Below, piece by piece: positions 7,663 through 14,919 of a DNA stretch of 26,396 nt (position 1 is its first letter; each line of letters starts with the position of its first letter). The stretch comes from Clostridiales bacterium UBA1248 (GTDB taxonomy: Bacteria; Bacillota; Clostridia; Oscillospirales; CAG-272). The DNA lies in the NCBI GenBank assembly GCA_002308615.1, contig DBWC01000108.1, positions 4,123-30,518 of the forward strand, in the 5' to 3' direction. Made by a program: the position numbers and the translations under genes. A model generated the notes under the pieces. It had not been told where the DNA came from. It saw only the letters and a list, made by a program, of their open reading frames with translations, and made no database searches.

Positions 7663-7690
7663 CCCCAACGCTCTCAAGTTCGCGTCGGGG
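7663..7690 (-). repeat. 9-bp hairpin shared with 15623-15651 (covarying)
   Basis: Minus-strand arms CCCCGACGC and GCGTTGGGG enclose the loop gaacttgaga. Flanks are GGGGTT before and GTTC after. The same arms, flanks, loop start GAAC and loop end GA occur in the other element, with two base pairs changed on both sides so that pairing is kept. Confidence 0.65.
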
Positions 7691-7692
7691 AA

Positions 7693-7726
7693 CCCCTCAA
7701 CACCCCCAAACCCCCTGTCCCCTCCC
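7693..7726 (-). other. G-quadruplex-like motif on minus strand
   Basis: Five runs of three to five G on the minus strand (GGG, GGGG, GGGGG, GGGGG, GGGG) are separated by spacers of 1 to 6 nt. This satisfies the usual G3+N1-7 rule. It lies within the repeat element, next to its 9-bp hairpin. Formation is inferred from pattern only. Confidence 0.5.
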
Positions 7727-7876
7727 GCAATTTCTTTTGAAATTGAGGGGGCGCGATGAGGAAAATGAAATCCGTTCCTGTTCGGAACGGATGAAATCGG
7801 CATAGCCGATGAAATCACCAGCGGTGATGAAATCCGCCTTACGGCGGGATGATCGCCCCTACCTGAATTATGCATT

Positions 7877-8080
7877 CTACATTGTCGTCATCCCCTGTTT
7901 AGCACGAAACGTCGCGCAGACGGTGTCGGACGTGGAGCTTGCGTACGTCGGGCCGACGGCTATCCTGTCAGCCGTGCAGTACGCGTCCCCGTCGTGATAC
8001 ACGCAGTTTTTTACGTCGCAGGTTATCCCCTTGATGTGCTTACCGTTAAGCGGTTTTTTCTCATCGTTAAAAAGTGCCAT
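7877..8080 (-). CDS. DUF1540 domain-containing small Cys protein
   Basis: This encodes 67 residues. It contains one DUF1540 motif: ITCDVKNCVYHDGDAYCTADRIAVG followed by CATF near the C-terminus, giving four cysteines in C-x4-C-x8-C...C spacing that probably binds a metal. DUF1540 proteins are small, common in spore-forming Clostridia and Bacilli, and of unknown function. The start at 8080 is set by GGAGG (8087-8091) and the compact family length; the frame is open further upstream to 8242 but without a ribosome site. A TATAAT-like box lies at 8107-8102 on the minus strand with a poor -35. It is divergent from the metallophosphoesterase gene and convergent with UPF0210 across the hairpin element. 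Confidence 0.85.
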   Translation of the reverse strand: MALFNDEKKPLNGKHIKGITCDVKNCVYHDGDAYCTADRIAVGPTYASSTSDTVCATFRAKQGMTTM

Positions 8081-8148
8081 AATAAACCTCCTTTTTTTCG
8101 TATTATAGGCACATTTACATCGTTTATTCAGATAATAAAGGTGAAATA

Positions 8149-8847
8149 ATGTCGGTTTTTTATATCGCGGACCTGCATCTTTCCGAAAACGATCCGGAAA
8201 AGAAAATGGACGTTTTCGGCGGGCGCTGGAAGGATTATACAAACAAAACAGTGCGGAACTGGTCGGATACCGTTAAGGCTGAAGACACGGTCGTCATCGG
8301 CGGCGATTTTTCGTGGGCTATGAGTCTTGATCAGGCTTACCCGGATTTTGCCCTGATAAACAAGCTGCCCGGCAGAAAGATACTGCTTGAAGGCAATCAC
8401 GATTTTTACTGGCAGAGCCTGAAAAAAATGACGCAGTTCTGCCTTGAAAACGGCTTCAGATACGAATTTCTGCGCAACAACGCGTACAAATGCGGCGACG
8501 TCGTGATCTGCGGCAGCCGCGGCTGGTACACGGACGAGCGCGAGATACCGGAAACTCTGGCGGACAGCGCGAAAATAATAGCGCGTGAGACGGCGAGGCT
8601 CAAAGCGTCGCTTGAATCAGGATCGAAGTATGACAAAGAAAAAGTCGTTTTTATGCACTTTCCGCCCGTGTTCGGCGCGTATAAATGCGAAGAGTTTATT
8701 GACGTTATGCTCTCGTACGGCGTCCGCCGCTGTTACTACGGTCACATACACGGAAAATACGACGTACCGCCGAAAACAAACTGTATGGGCATAGATTTTT
8801 ACTACGGCGCCGCCGATTATTTATCGTTTAAACCTCTTCTTGTTTGA
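8149..8847 (+). CDS. Calcineurin-like metallophosphoesterase
   Basis: This is a 232-residue cytoplasmic metallophosphoesterase. All five dimetal-site motifs are present: D8-L-H10 (IADLH), G-G-D53 (VIGGDFSW), G-N83-H84-D85 (LEGNHD), H170 (VFMHFPP) and G-H199-I-H201 (YYGHIHG). It should therefore be catalytically competent. No signal peptide or extra domain is seen. The family hydrolyses phosphomonoesters or phosphodiesters; the substrate cannot be told. The ribosome site is AAAGGTG just before the ATG. It is transcribed alone, divergent from the DUF1540 gene; no clear intrinsic terminator is visible before the tig promoter at 8876. Confidence 0.92.
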   Translation: MSVFYIADLHLSENDPEKKMDVFGGRWKDYTNKTVRNWSDTVKAEDTVVIGGDFSWAMSLDQAYPDFALINKLPGRKILLEGNHDFYWQSLKKMTQFCLENGFRYEFLRNNAYKCGDVVICGSRGWYTDEREIPETLADSAKIIARETARLKASLESGSKYDKEKVVFMHFPPVFGAYKCEEFIDVMLSYGVRRCYYGHIHGKYDVPPKTNCMGIDFYYGAADYLSFKPLLV

Positions 8848-8875
8848 ATATTTTACAAATATTTACTATTTATGA

Positions 8876-8903
8876 TTGACAAAATACACTTTATGTGTAA
8901 AAT
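8876..8903 (+). promoter_or_regulatory. Sigma-A promoter for tig-clpP-clpX
   Basis: TTGACA (8876-8881) and TAAAAT (8898-8903) are separated by 16 nt, about 50 nt upstream of the trigger factor start. No CtsR- or CIRCE-like operator was seen in the leader. Confidence 0.65.
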
Positions 8904-8955
8904 GAATACGATACGATAAAAATAATATGTATACATATGAAAGGAAATAAAAAAG

Positions 8956-10242
8956 ATGAGTTTTAAATCAGTATCAGAGCCGGAGAAGAACGTAAGAGTA
9001 ATAGAATTCGGCTGCGACAGAAAAACGTTTGATGAGGCGGTCACCGCCGTTTATCGCCGCAAGGCGCCCAAGCTGTCCGTTCCGGGCTTCCGTCCCGGCA
9101 AGGCGCCGCAGCACTTTATCGAAAAGATGTACGGATCGGGCATATTCTACGAGGACGCCGTAAACGATATGATCCCCGCGCTTTATCCCGACGCGCTTAA
9201 AGAATCCGGACTTGAGCCGGTATCTCAGCCCGAGTTCGATCTCGTTGAATTAAACGAAGATGGACTTACGTTATCCGCAAAGTTCTATATCAAACCCGAA
9301 GTCAAGATCGAAGGCTACAAGGGCATATCCGTTAAGAAAGTCATAAACGAAGTAACGGACGAAGCCGTTTTATCAGAGATCAAAACGGTACAGGAACGCA
9401 ACGCCCGTTCCGTTGAGATAACGGACAGACCGGCGAAGATCGGCGATACCGTAACGCTCGATTATTCCGGCTCCGTTGACGGAGAGCTGTTTGAGGGCGG
9501 CACGGCTGAGAATCAGCCGCTTGAGCTCGGCTCCGGCCATTTCATCCCCGGCTTTGAGGATCAGGTAGCGGGTCATTCCATAGACGAGGAATTTGACGTA
9601 AACGTCACGTTTCCGGAAGACTACGGCGCAAAAGAGCTCGCGGGCAAAGCGGCGGTCTTCAAATGCAAGATCCACGCGATAAACGAAAAAGAAATACCCG
9701 AGCTTGACGACGATTTTGCCGCCGACGTTTCGGAATTCAACACCGTTGACGAATATAAAGCCGACGTTAAAGCAAAACTTGAAAAGAGAGAAGCGGACAG
9801 AGCCGATAACGAAGCGAAGGACGCCATAATAGACAAGCTCATCGAGAAGCTGGAAGCCGATATTCCCGAGATAATGTTTGAAAACGAAGTCAACTCCGAG
9901 CTTCAGAGCTATGACGGCAGATTAAGATCTCAGGGCCTTAGCCTTGATATGTATATCAAATATACCGGCATGACGCTTGACAAGATGAAAGAGCAGTTCA
10001 GACCGAACGCCGAAAGACAGGTAAAACTCCGCCTTGCTCTTGAAGAAATAGCAAAACTTGAAAACATAGAAGTGACCGAGGAAGAGACAGAGGCGGAATA
10101 CGCCGATATAGCCAAGGCATATAATATGGAAGCGGAAGAAGTCAAAGCAAGGATACTTGCGGACGATATAAACGCCGATCTTAAAGTAAAGAAAGCAATG
10201 GAGCTTGTGGAGAAAGCCGCGAAATACAGAAAATCCAAATAA
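8956..10242 (+). CDS. tig: Trigger factor, ribosome-associated chaperone/PPIase
   Basis: This is a 428-residue trigger factor that binds the ribosome exit tunnel and folds nascent chains. The ribosome-binding signature GFRPGKAP is at residues 44-51. The FKBP-type prolyl isomerase domain covers about 155-240 (KIGDTVTLDYSGSVDGELFEGG, then LELGSGHFIPGFEDQVAGH). A long Glu/Lys-rich helical C-terminal domain, about 245-428, forms the substrate-binding arms. Length is typical. AAAGGAAA precedes the ATG. The clpP gene follows after 13 nt and clpX directly after that, the usual order in Firmicutes, coupling folding and proteolysis of cytoplasmic proteins. Confidence 0.97.
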   Translation: MSFKSVSEPEKNVRVIEFGCDRKTFDEAVTAVYRRKAPKLSVPGFRPGKAPQHFIEKMYGSGIFYEDAVNDMIPALYPDALKESGLEPVSQPEFDLVELNEDGLTLSAKFYIKPEVKIEGYKGISVKKVINEVTDEAVLSEIKTVQERNARSVEITDRPAKIGDTVTLDYSGSVDGELFEGGTAENQPLELGSGHFIPGFEDQVAGHSIDEEFDVNVTFPEDYGAKELAGKAAVFKCKIHAINEKEIPELDDDFAADVSEFNTVDEYKADVKAKLEKREADRADNEAKDAIIDKLIEKLEADIPEIMFENEVNSELQSYDGRLRSQGLSLDMYIKYTGMTLDKMKEQFRPNAERQVKLRLALEEIAKLENIEVTEEETEAEYADIAKAYNMEAEEVKARILADDINADLKVKKAMELVEKAAKYRKSK

Positions 10243-10255
10243 TACGAGGTAAAAA

Positions 10256-10864
10256 ATGGATAAATTCGAAAAAAGCACGCTTATACCGTACGTAGTTGAA
10301 CAGACGAGCAGAGGCGAGCGCTCATACGACATATTCTCCCGTCTTTTGATAGACAGAATAGTATATTTAGGCGAGGAAGTAAATAACGCCACCGCGTCCG
10401 TCGTCATAGCGCAGCTGTTGTTCCTTGAAGCGCAGGATCCGGATAAGGATATATATTTCTATATCAATTCCCCCGGCGGCTCCGTTTCCGACGGTCTTGC
10501 GATATACGACACGATGAATTATATCAAGTGCGACGTGAGCACTATCTGCGTCGGCATGGCGGCGAGCATGGGAGCGTTCTTACTTTCATCCGGCGCCAAG
10601 GGCAAGAGATTCGCTCTGCCGAACAGCACCATTATGATACATCAGCCCTCAGCCGGCACGCAGGGACAGATCACCGATATGAAGCTTCACCTTGATTATT
10701 ATATGAAGAACAAGGAAAGACTGAATCATATACTTGCCGCCAATACCGGCAAAAGCTACGAGCAGATCTGCATAGATACCGAGCGCGACAACTTCATGTT
10801 CGCGGACGAGGCTCTCGCATACGGTCTGTTTGACGAAATAGTTACCAATAAAAAGGATAAATAA
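10256..10864 (+). CDS. clpP: ATP-dependent Clp protease proteolytic subunit
   Basis: This is a 202-residue ClpP serine peptidase that forms the double-heptamer proteolytic chamber. The triad is Ser104 (GMAASMGAFLL), His129 (MIHQP) and Asp178 (IDTERDNF), with the spacing of the E. coli enzyme. NSPGGSVSDGLAIYDTM is the conserved oxyanion/strand region. The N-terminus includes YDIFSRLLIDRIV, the usual axial-loop region. CGAGGT lies upstream of the start. The gene ends with TAA immediately followed by the clpX ATG, so the protease and its unfoldase are made together. Confidence 0.98.
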   Translation: MDKFEKSTLIPYVVEQTSRGERSYDIFSRLLIDRIVYLGEEVNNATASVVIAQLLFLEAQDPDKDIYFYINSPGGSVSDGLAIYDTMNYIKCDVSTICVGMAASMGAFLLSSGAKGKRFALPNSTIMIHQPSAGTQGQITDMKLHLDYYMKNKERLNHILAANTGKSYEQICIDTERDNFMFADEALAYGLFDEIVTNKKDK

Positions 10865-12133
10865 ATGGCCACAAAAAATATACCGCACGTATGCTCGTTC
10901 TGCGGAAGAAGCGAGGATCAGGTCGAATTTCTGATACCGTCCCCGGTATCTAACGCCATGATATGCAACAACTGCATAGACGCGTGCACCGAGCTGATAG
11001 ACGACGTTTACAGCCCGAAAAAAACGGCAGATCCCGATGAGCTGTCGTTTGGATCGCTTCCGAAACCGAAGGAGCTGAAAGCCACGCTTGACGAGTACGT
11101 CATAGGGCAGGACGAGGCGAAAAAGGTGCTCTCCGTAGCGGTCTACAACCACTACAAGCGCATCTTGTCAAAGCAGGATAAAAGGTCCGGCCGCGGCAAA
11201 AAGAAAAAAGCGGAGCCGAACGATAAGGAGCAGGTCGAAATACAGAAGAGCAACGTTCTGCTTCTCGGTCCCACCGGCGTCGGCAAAACTTATATAGCTC
11301 AAACGCTTGCAAAAACGATGCGCGTTCCGTTTGCGATAGCGGACGCGACGACCCTGACGGAAGCCGGATACGTAGGTGAGGACGTTGAAAACATCCTTCT
11401 GCGTCTTATTCAGGCGGCGGATTACGATATAGAGCTTGCCGAACGCGGCATAATCTATATTGATGAGATAGATAAAATATCGCGCAAGAGCGAGAACCGC
11501 TCCATAACGCGTGACGTCTCCGGAGAGGGCGTACAGCAGGCGCTGCTGAAAATTCTCGAAGGCACCGTCTCAAACGTTCCCCCGCAGGGCGGACGCAAGC
11601 ATCCTAACCAGGATTTCATACAGATAAATACGGAAAATATTTTATTTATTTGCGGCGGCGCGTTCGACGGCTTGTCTCAGATAATCGAGGCGCGTCTCGG
11701 CAGACAGGCGGTCGGCTTCGGCGCCGAGAAGATGACGAAAGCGGAGAGAGCGGAGAAGGGAGTCTTCTCAAACGTGGAGGCGCAGGATATAGTCAAATAC
11801 GGACTTATCCCGGAGCTCGTCGGCAGGCTGCCCGTTATTACGACGCTTACCTCGCTTGACGTTGAGGCGCTCAAACGCATACTGCGCGAGCCTAAGAATT
11901 CGCTCACGAAGCAGTATACACAGCTTTTAAAGCTGGACGGAATAGATCTGCAGTTTGACGATTCGGCGTGCGAGGCGGTAGCCGAGCTTGCGATAAAGCG
12001 CAACACCGGCGCGCGCGGGCTTCGTTCCATAGTTGAAAAGCTGATGCTCGATATAATGTACGAAGCGCCGTCCGACGCGGAGAAAAAGGCGATAACCATA
12101 ACAGCGGAAGACGTTAAAAAACATTGCGGTTAA
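10865..12133 (+). CDS. clpX: ATP-dependent Clp protease ATP-binding subunit ClpX
   Basis: This is a 422-residue AAA+ unfoldase that delivers substrates to ClpP. The N-terminal zinc finger has Cys10, Cys13, Cys34 and Cys37. Walker A is GPTGVGKT (135-142), Walker B IIYIDEID (196-203), and the pore RKH loop is at 244-246. The ClpP-docking IGF loop reads VGF (283-285). The region between YNHYKRI and the Walker A strand holds a longer, basic insertion (about 102-125, RSGRGKKKKAEPNDKEQ) than in E. coli. It starts directly after the clpP stop. Just three bases after its own stop a REP palindrome begins, and the RAYT gene follows instead of the lon gene often found here. Confidence 0.98.
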   Translation: MATKNIPHVCSFCGRSEDQVEFLIPSPVSNAMICNNCIDACTELIDDVYSPKKTADPDELSFGSLPKPKELKATLDEYVIGQDEAKKVLSVAVYNHYKRILSKQDKRSGRGKKKKAEPNDKEQVEIQKSNVLLLGPTGVGKTYIAQTLAKTMRVPFAIADATTLTEAGYVGEDVENILLRLIQAADYDIELAERGIIYIDEIDKISRKSENRSITRDVSGEGVQQALLKILEGTVSNVPPQGGRKHPNQDFIQINTENILFICGGAFDGLSQIIEARLGRQAVGFGAEKMTKAERAEKGVFSNVEAQDIVKYGLIPELVGRLPVITTLTSLDVEALKRILREPKNSLTKQYTQLLKLDGIDLQFDDSACEAVAELAIKRNTGARGLRSIVEKLMLDIMYEAPSDAEKKAITITAEDVKKHCG

Positions 12134-12136
12134 TAT

Positions 12137-12159
12137 GTAGGGGAGGGGTCAACCCTCCC
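12137..12159 (+). repeat. REP palindrome 1 (GTAG-tagged)
   Basis: GTAG is followed by gggaggg-GTCAA-ccctccc, a 7-bp stem. It starts 3 nt after the clpX stop and is the most diverged loop of the five REPs around the RAYT gene. Confidence 0.75.
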
Positions 12160-12190
12160 ATTCATTATATAAAAACGAACCCGGTTTACC

Positions 12191-12214
12191 GTAGGGGAGG
12201 GGTCTCCCCTCCCG
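12191..12214 (+). repeat. REP palindrome 2 (GTAG-tagged)
   Basis: GTAGG precedes an 8-bp stem gggagggg-TCT-cccctccc and a closing G. It lies 54 nt after REP 1 and 24 nt before the RAYT start codon, in the gene's 5' leader. Confidence 0.85.
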
Positions 12215-12237
12215 ATTATTATCGATAAGTATAAAAA

Positions 12238-12834
12238 ATGCAAAACGAACAACCTAAAAGAAAAAGCCCGCGTTTGCGCGGATACGATTACGGAAGCACA
12301 GGCATATATTTTATAACGATATGTGTGCATAATAAAAAACGGATACTCTCCAAAATCGTAGGGGAGAGGTCTCCCATCCCGTATACGGAATCACATTATC
12401 CAAACACCGTAGGGGAGGGGTTTCCCCTCCCGTATCAGTTCGCAGAGGTAAATCTTTTATATTGCGGAAAAATCGCAGATAAATGGATAAACAGAATACC
12501 GGAACACTTTAAGGGCGTATCTGTTGACTGTTACGTTATTATGCCGAATCATATACATCTGCTTTTAAGAATAACAAAGGATCAAAATCAAAAGGGAACG
12601 GACGGGAGGGGAAACCCCTCCCCTACGGAGATTTCCGTGAATTCGGTAGTCGGGTGGATCAAATATCAAATAACGAGAGAAATAAACAACAAACTTAACA
12701 AAACAGGTGAGAAAGTCCTTCAACGCTCATATTATGATCATATCATAAGAGACCGCGATGACTATTATAGGATATATAAATATATCAAAAAAAATCCGCT
12801 TTGCTGGCAAACTGATATATTATATACGGAATAA
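12238..12834 (+). CDS. REP-associated tyrosine transposase (RAYT, Y1/HUH)
   Basis: This is a 198-residue single-strand transposase of the IS200/IS605-related TnpA-REP (RAYT) family. It opens with RKSPRLRGYDYGSTGIYFITICV. The HUH metal motif is H105-I-H107 in VIMPNHIHLLLRI. The nucleophile is most likely Tyr166 (or Tyr165) in LQRSYYDHIIRD, followed by the typical YRIYKYIKKNPLCW end. Unusually, three REP palindromes lie inside the frame and are translated: residues 41-48 (VGERSPIP), 58-65 (VGEGFPLP) and, inverted, about 122-130 (DGRGNPSPT). None introduces a stop. No clear Shine-Dalgarno precedes the ATG, suggesting low expression. The gene is inserted between clpX and a minus-strand gene. Catalytic motifs are intact. 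Confidence 0.92.
   Translation: MQNEQPKRKSPRLRGYDYGSTGIYFITICVHNKKRILSKIVGERSPIPYTESHYPNTVGEGFPLPYQFAEVNLLYCGKIADKWINRIPEHFKGVSVDCYVIMPNHIHLLLRITKDQNQKGTDGRGNPSPTEISVNSVVGWIKYQITREINNKLNKTGEKVLQRSYYDHIIRDRDDYYRIYKYIKKNPLCWQTDILYTE
12358..12381 (+). repeat. REP palindrome 3, inside RAYT gene
   Basis: This 24-nt copy occupies exactly codons 41-48 of the transposase. It keeps the GTAG tag, but its stem (gggagagg-TCT-cccatccc) has two mismatched pairs, so it looks like an older, decaying copy. Confidence 0.8.
12409..12432 (+). repeat. REP palindrome 4, inside RAYT gene
   Basis: This 24-nt copy occupies exactly codons 58-65. It has a perfect 8-bp stem gggagggg-TTT-cccctccc. It is the exact reverse complement of REP 5. 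Confidence 0.88.
12603..12626 (-). repeat. REP palindrome 5, inverted, inside RAYT gene
   Basis: On the minus strand it reads GTAGG plus gggagggg-TTT-cccctccc plus G, identical over 24 nt to REP 4. It forms an inverted pair with REP 4 around the HUH-encoding segment. Confidence 0.88.
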
Positions 12835-12837
12835 AAA

Positions 12838-12862
12838 CTCCCGGCGGGATCACCGCCGGGAG
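12838..12862. terminator. Bidirectional terminator, RAYT / ECF operon
   Basis: A 10-bp stem ctcccggcgg / ccgccgggag has a 5-nt loop. On the minus strand it is followed by TTTTT, giving a strong terminator for the gene ending at 12871; on the plus strand the tail is cgttttgttt. Confidence 0.88.
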
Positions 12863-12870
12863 CGTTTTGT

Positions 12871-14919
12871 TTAATCGTAGAAAACTTCGTAATCGGGCAG
12901 CGCCTGCCACTCATCCGTATTTGTAAGGATATCGACTATATCTTTTTTTGCTTTAAGAAATGCAGTCGCTTTATCGTCATACCCTTCGCTGCCGAAGGAT
13001 ATATCGCTGCACGTTACCGTTTTTGTACGACCGTTTGCCGTCACGCTTATTATTACCGTCTGACTCGGCTTTGATACTAAGCGTATTTCCGCATCCGGTG
13101 CATTATACGGATCATATTCATCCGGATAAGAATTTATATCTATCCGGCTGAAAAGTATGTTATATATCCTTGACAACTCTTCTTTACTCATTTTATACGT
13201 TGTCGTATACTTACTGATATTTGTCGTATCCTTCGTTTTGATAAGCTTTCCGGTCTTGCTGTCGTACGAGCTTATACCGTACGTATCCCAGACTAACGAG
13301 AAGCTGAAATCCGCGGGCAGCGTTTTAGCGGAATTTTTTGAACCCCAGACAATGGTATCGAATTTTCTGCCCTCTTCATAGCTTAACTTATAATATTTTT
13401 TACCGTCTCCGCTTTTGCGAATTTCAGTACCCATATGATATATTTCTTTTACCGTCCCGTCGACGTACGTCAGCTCTATCACCCACGTCATTCCATCCAT
13501 ATATCCGTCGTTGTCGTCGATGGATACCGGATGCAGCGAGACTAAATAATCCGTTATCGGCTTGACTTCTTCTCCCGAAAAGCTGTAATCATAACCTTCC
13601 GGCAGAGAAGAGACGTGTATTTTTGTGACGTCCTCGACCTCTTGCGGCGTCATAAACACGATCTTTTCAGAGTTTTCCGCCTCGTGTTCTACAACGAACT
13701 CTCCCGTGTTTATATTGAAGATGATTACTCTTTCAAGCAAGCCTCTTTCGGGCAGCTCGTACTCGGAGAATATCGCAGCGTAGTCCTTACCTACGTACCA
13801 GCGGCGGTAGTTGATGGTATCGTTCATCGCGGATATGCATTCGTCGGTATGGAAGAGAAGATGATCGTTCGATCCGTCCGGATCCATCACGTACACGTCG
13901 CCGCCTGATTGATTCATACGTTTTTTTCCGCTTTCGTCTGCGTATGCGACCTGCCTTTCAGCCTCTGGCACGGTTTTAGTATAGATTATCTTGTTTTCGG
14001 TAAACAGCGGGAAATCAAGATCCGCTATAAGAAGCTTTTCTTCCGTTTCGTTTGCAAGCGTTACGTACATGTTGTAATGCTTGGCGCCGTTTTCGTCCTC
14101 TTCAAGCGCAAATCTGTAATGGTTGCCGTAATAGTAGTCGAAATTGTATTTTTTGAAATCTTTGCCTTTAAGGTCCGTGCTGTAATAACGGCCGAGCTCA
14201 TCGCCTTTATAGGATTCATCCATATTCTGCCATACGATACGGTCGTCTATAAATTCGGAAAACGTATATCCGTCGAGATATCTGCCGTCCAACTCCTCCG
14301 TTTCGCCTGTTTTTGTGTCAAACCAGAAGTAGTGGTAATCATAATTCGCTCTGACGCCCGGCGTGTAGCGCAACAGGATCCTTTCCTCATAGCCGTCGTA
14401 GGCGTTAAGTATTCCGGACGTCTCGTATACGACGTTCGTTTCGCCCGTGACCACGTCGTACGCGGTGATCGTGCTTCTGTTTGCGTCATAATCCTTTGAC
14501 ACTAAGTAGAAGGTGTTGCCTATCGCCGCCCATGAATTGTCGGCCAAAGATACGGGAACAGCGTCGGATCTTTCGCCTGTATGGATATTGTATTTTTTAA
14601 GTCCGTCCTGTTCAGTGTATCTGAAAATATAGTCTCCCCAGATCTGTCCGCGCTTGCATACGCCTGCCTCGACCTCATAGTCGGATACAGACGTTACGTC
14701 GCCGACATCTGTTGTCGTTGCGGCAATATTGCCGTCCTTTTTTGCGTACTGCGAGAGCACTACGGCAAATATAGCTATCGCTATGACCGCGGCGGCGGAG
14801 CCGATTATCTCAAACAAGCCGGAGCGTCTGCCTTTGGCGGAGCTCCTTTTGTACGCCGTGTCTATCATATTGTCGTCTATATTTCCTATTGCTTCATTCA
14901 GTTTTTCACTTTTTTTCAT
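12871..14919 (-). CDS. Membrane-anchored ECF partner, putative anti-sigma/sensor
   Basis: This encodes 682 residues when started at the ATG at 14919, whose first bases overlap the sigma factor stop as ATGA; AAAGGAA lies upstream. The N-terminus (MKKSEKLNEAIGNIDDNMIDTAYKR) is a short cytoplasmic segment typical of ECF-linked membrane proteins in Clostridia. One transmembrane helix covers about 36-58. The remaining 620 residues would lie outside. Residues about 75-450 contain repeated blades such as YIFRYTEQDGLKKYNIHTGE, ITAYDVVTGETNVVYE and YYFDTKTGE-like strands, suggesting a DUF5050-like beta-propeller. The C-terminus is a mixed alpha/beta domain ending WQALPDYEVFYD. No zinc-binding HxxxCxxC motif is present. 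A role in holding or sensing for the sigma factor is inferred from the translational coupling and topology. Confidence 0.8.
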   Translation of the reverse strand: MKKSEKLNEAIGNIDDNMIDTAYKRSSAKGRRSGLFEIIGSAAAVIAIAIFAVVLSQYAKKDGNIAATTTDVGDVTSVSDYEVEAGVCKRGQIWGDYIFRYTEQDGLKKYNIHTGERSDAVPVSLADNSWAAIGNTFYLVSKDYDANRSTITAYDVVTGETNVVYETSGILNAYDGYEERILLRYTPGVRANYDYHYFWFDTKTGETEELDGRYLDGYTFSEFIDDRIVWQNMDESYKGDELGRYYSTDLKGKDFKKYNFDYYYGNHYRFALEEDENGAKHYNMYVTLANETEEKLLIADLDFPLFTENKIIYTKTVPEAERQVAYADESGKKRMNQSGGDVYVMDPDGSNDHLLFHTDECISAMNDTINYRRWYVGKDYAAIFSEYELPERGLLERVIIFNINTGEFVVEHEAENSEKIVFMTPQEVEDVTKIHVSSLPEGYDYSFSGEEVKPITDYLVSLHPVSIDDNDGYMDGMTWVIELTYVDGTVKEIYHMGTEIRKSGDGKKYYKLSYEEGRKFDTIVWGSKNSAKTLPADFSFSLVWDTYGISSYDSKTGKLIKTKDTTNISKYTTTYKMSKEELSRIYNILFSRIDINSYPDEYDPYNAPDAEIRLVSKPSQTVIISVTANGRTKTVTCSDISFGSEGYDDKATAFLKAKKDIVDILTNTDEWQALPDYEVFYD

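Larger units (their letters stand above)
7616..7862 (-). repeat. Intergenic hairpin/REP element, copy 1
   Basis: This non-coding element lies between convergent genes (UPF0210 and DUF1540). On the minus strand it starts with GTAGGGGCG (7862-7854), a REP-style GTAG tag followed by a short GGCG/CGCC hairpin. Three more hairpins follow, separated by the word ATTTCAT (plus strand ATGAAAT at 7765, 7791, 7809 and 7827): atcacc-AGC-ggtgat, atcggc-ATA-gccgat and tccgttcc/ggaacgga. Next come a CAATTTC-tttt-GAAATTG stem (7728-7745), a G-quadruplex-like run, a GGGGTT-flanked 9-bp hairpin (7663-7690) and a gtcgc-TTC-gcgac hairpin (7618-7628). The middle of the element is homologous to the one at 15574-15770. 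Confidence 0.7.

Noticed and set aside
7616..7862. CRISPR array
   Set aside because: Constant words are only 7 nt, spacing is 18-26 nt, the variable parts are palindromes, and no cas genes are near.
12130..12330. Minus-strand open frame with GRGDPSPT and GRVDPSPT repeats
   Set aside because: It is the antisense translation of REP palindromes and the RAYT 5' end, not a gene.
13909..14499. 196-residue plus-strand open frame within the ECF partner gene
   Set aside because: It is antisense to a clear coding frame, has no ribosome site, and its hydrophobic composition reflects the complement of Asp/Glu/Tyr codons.
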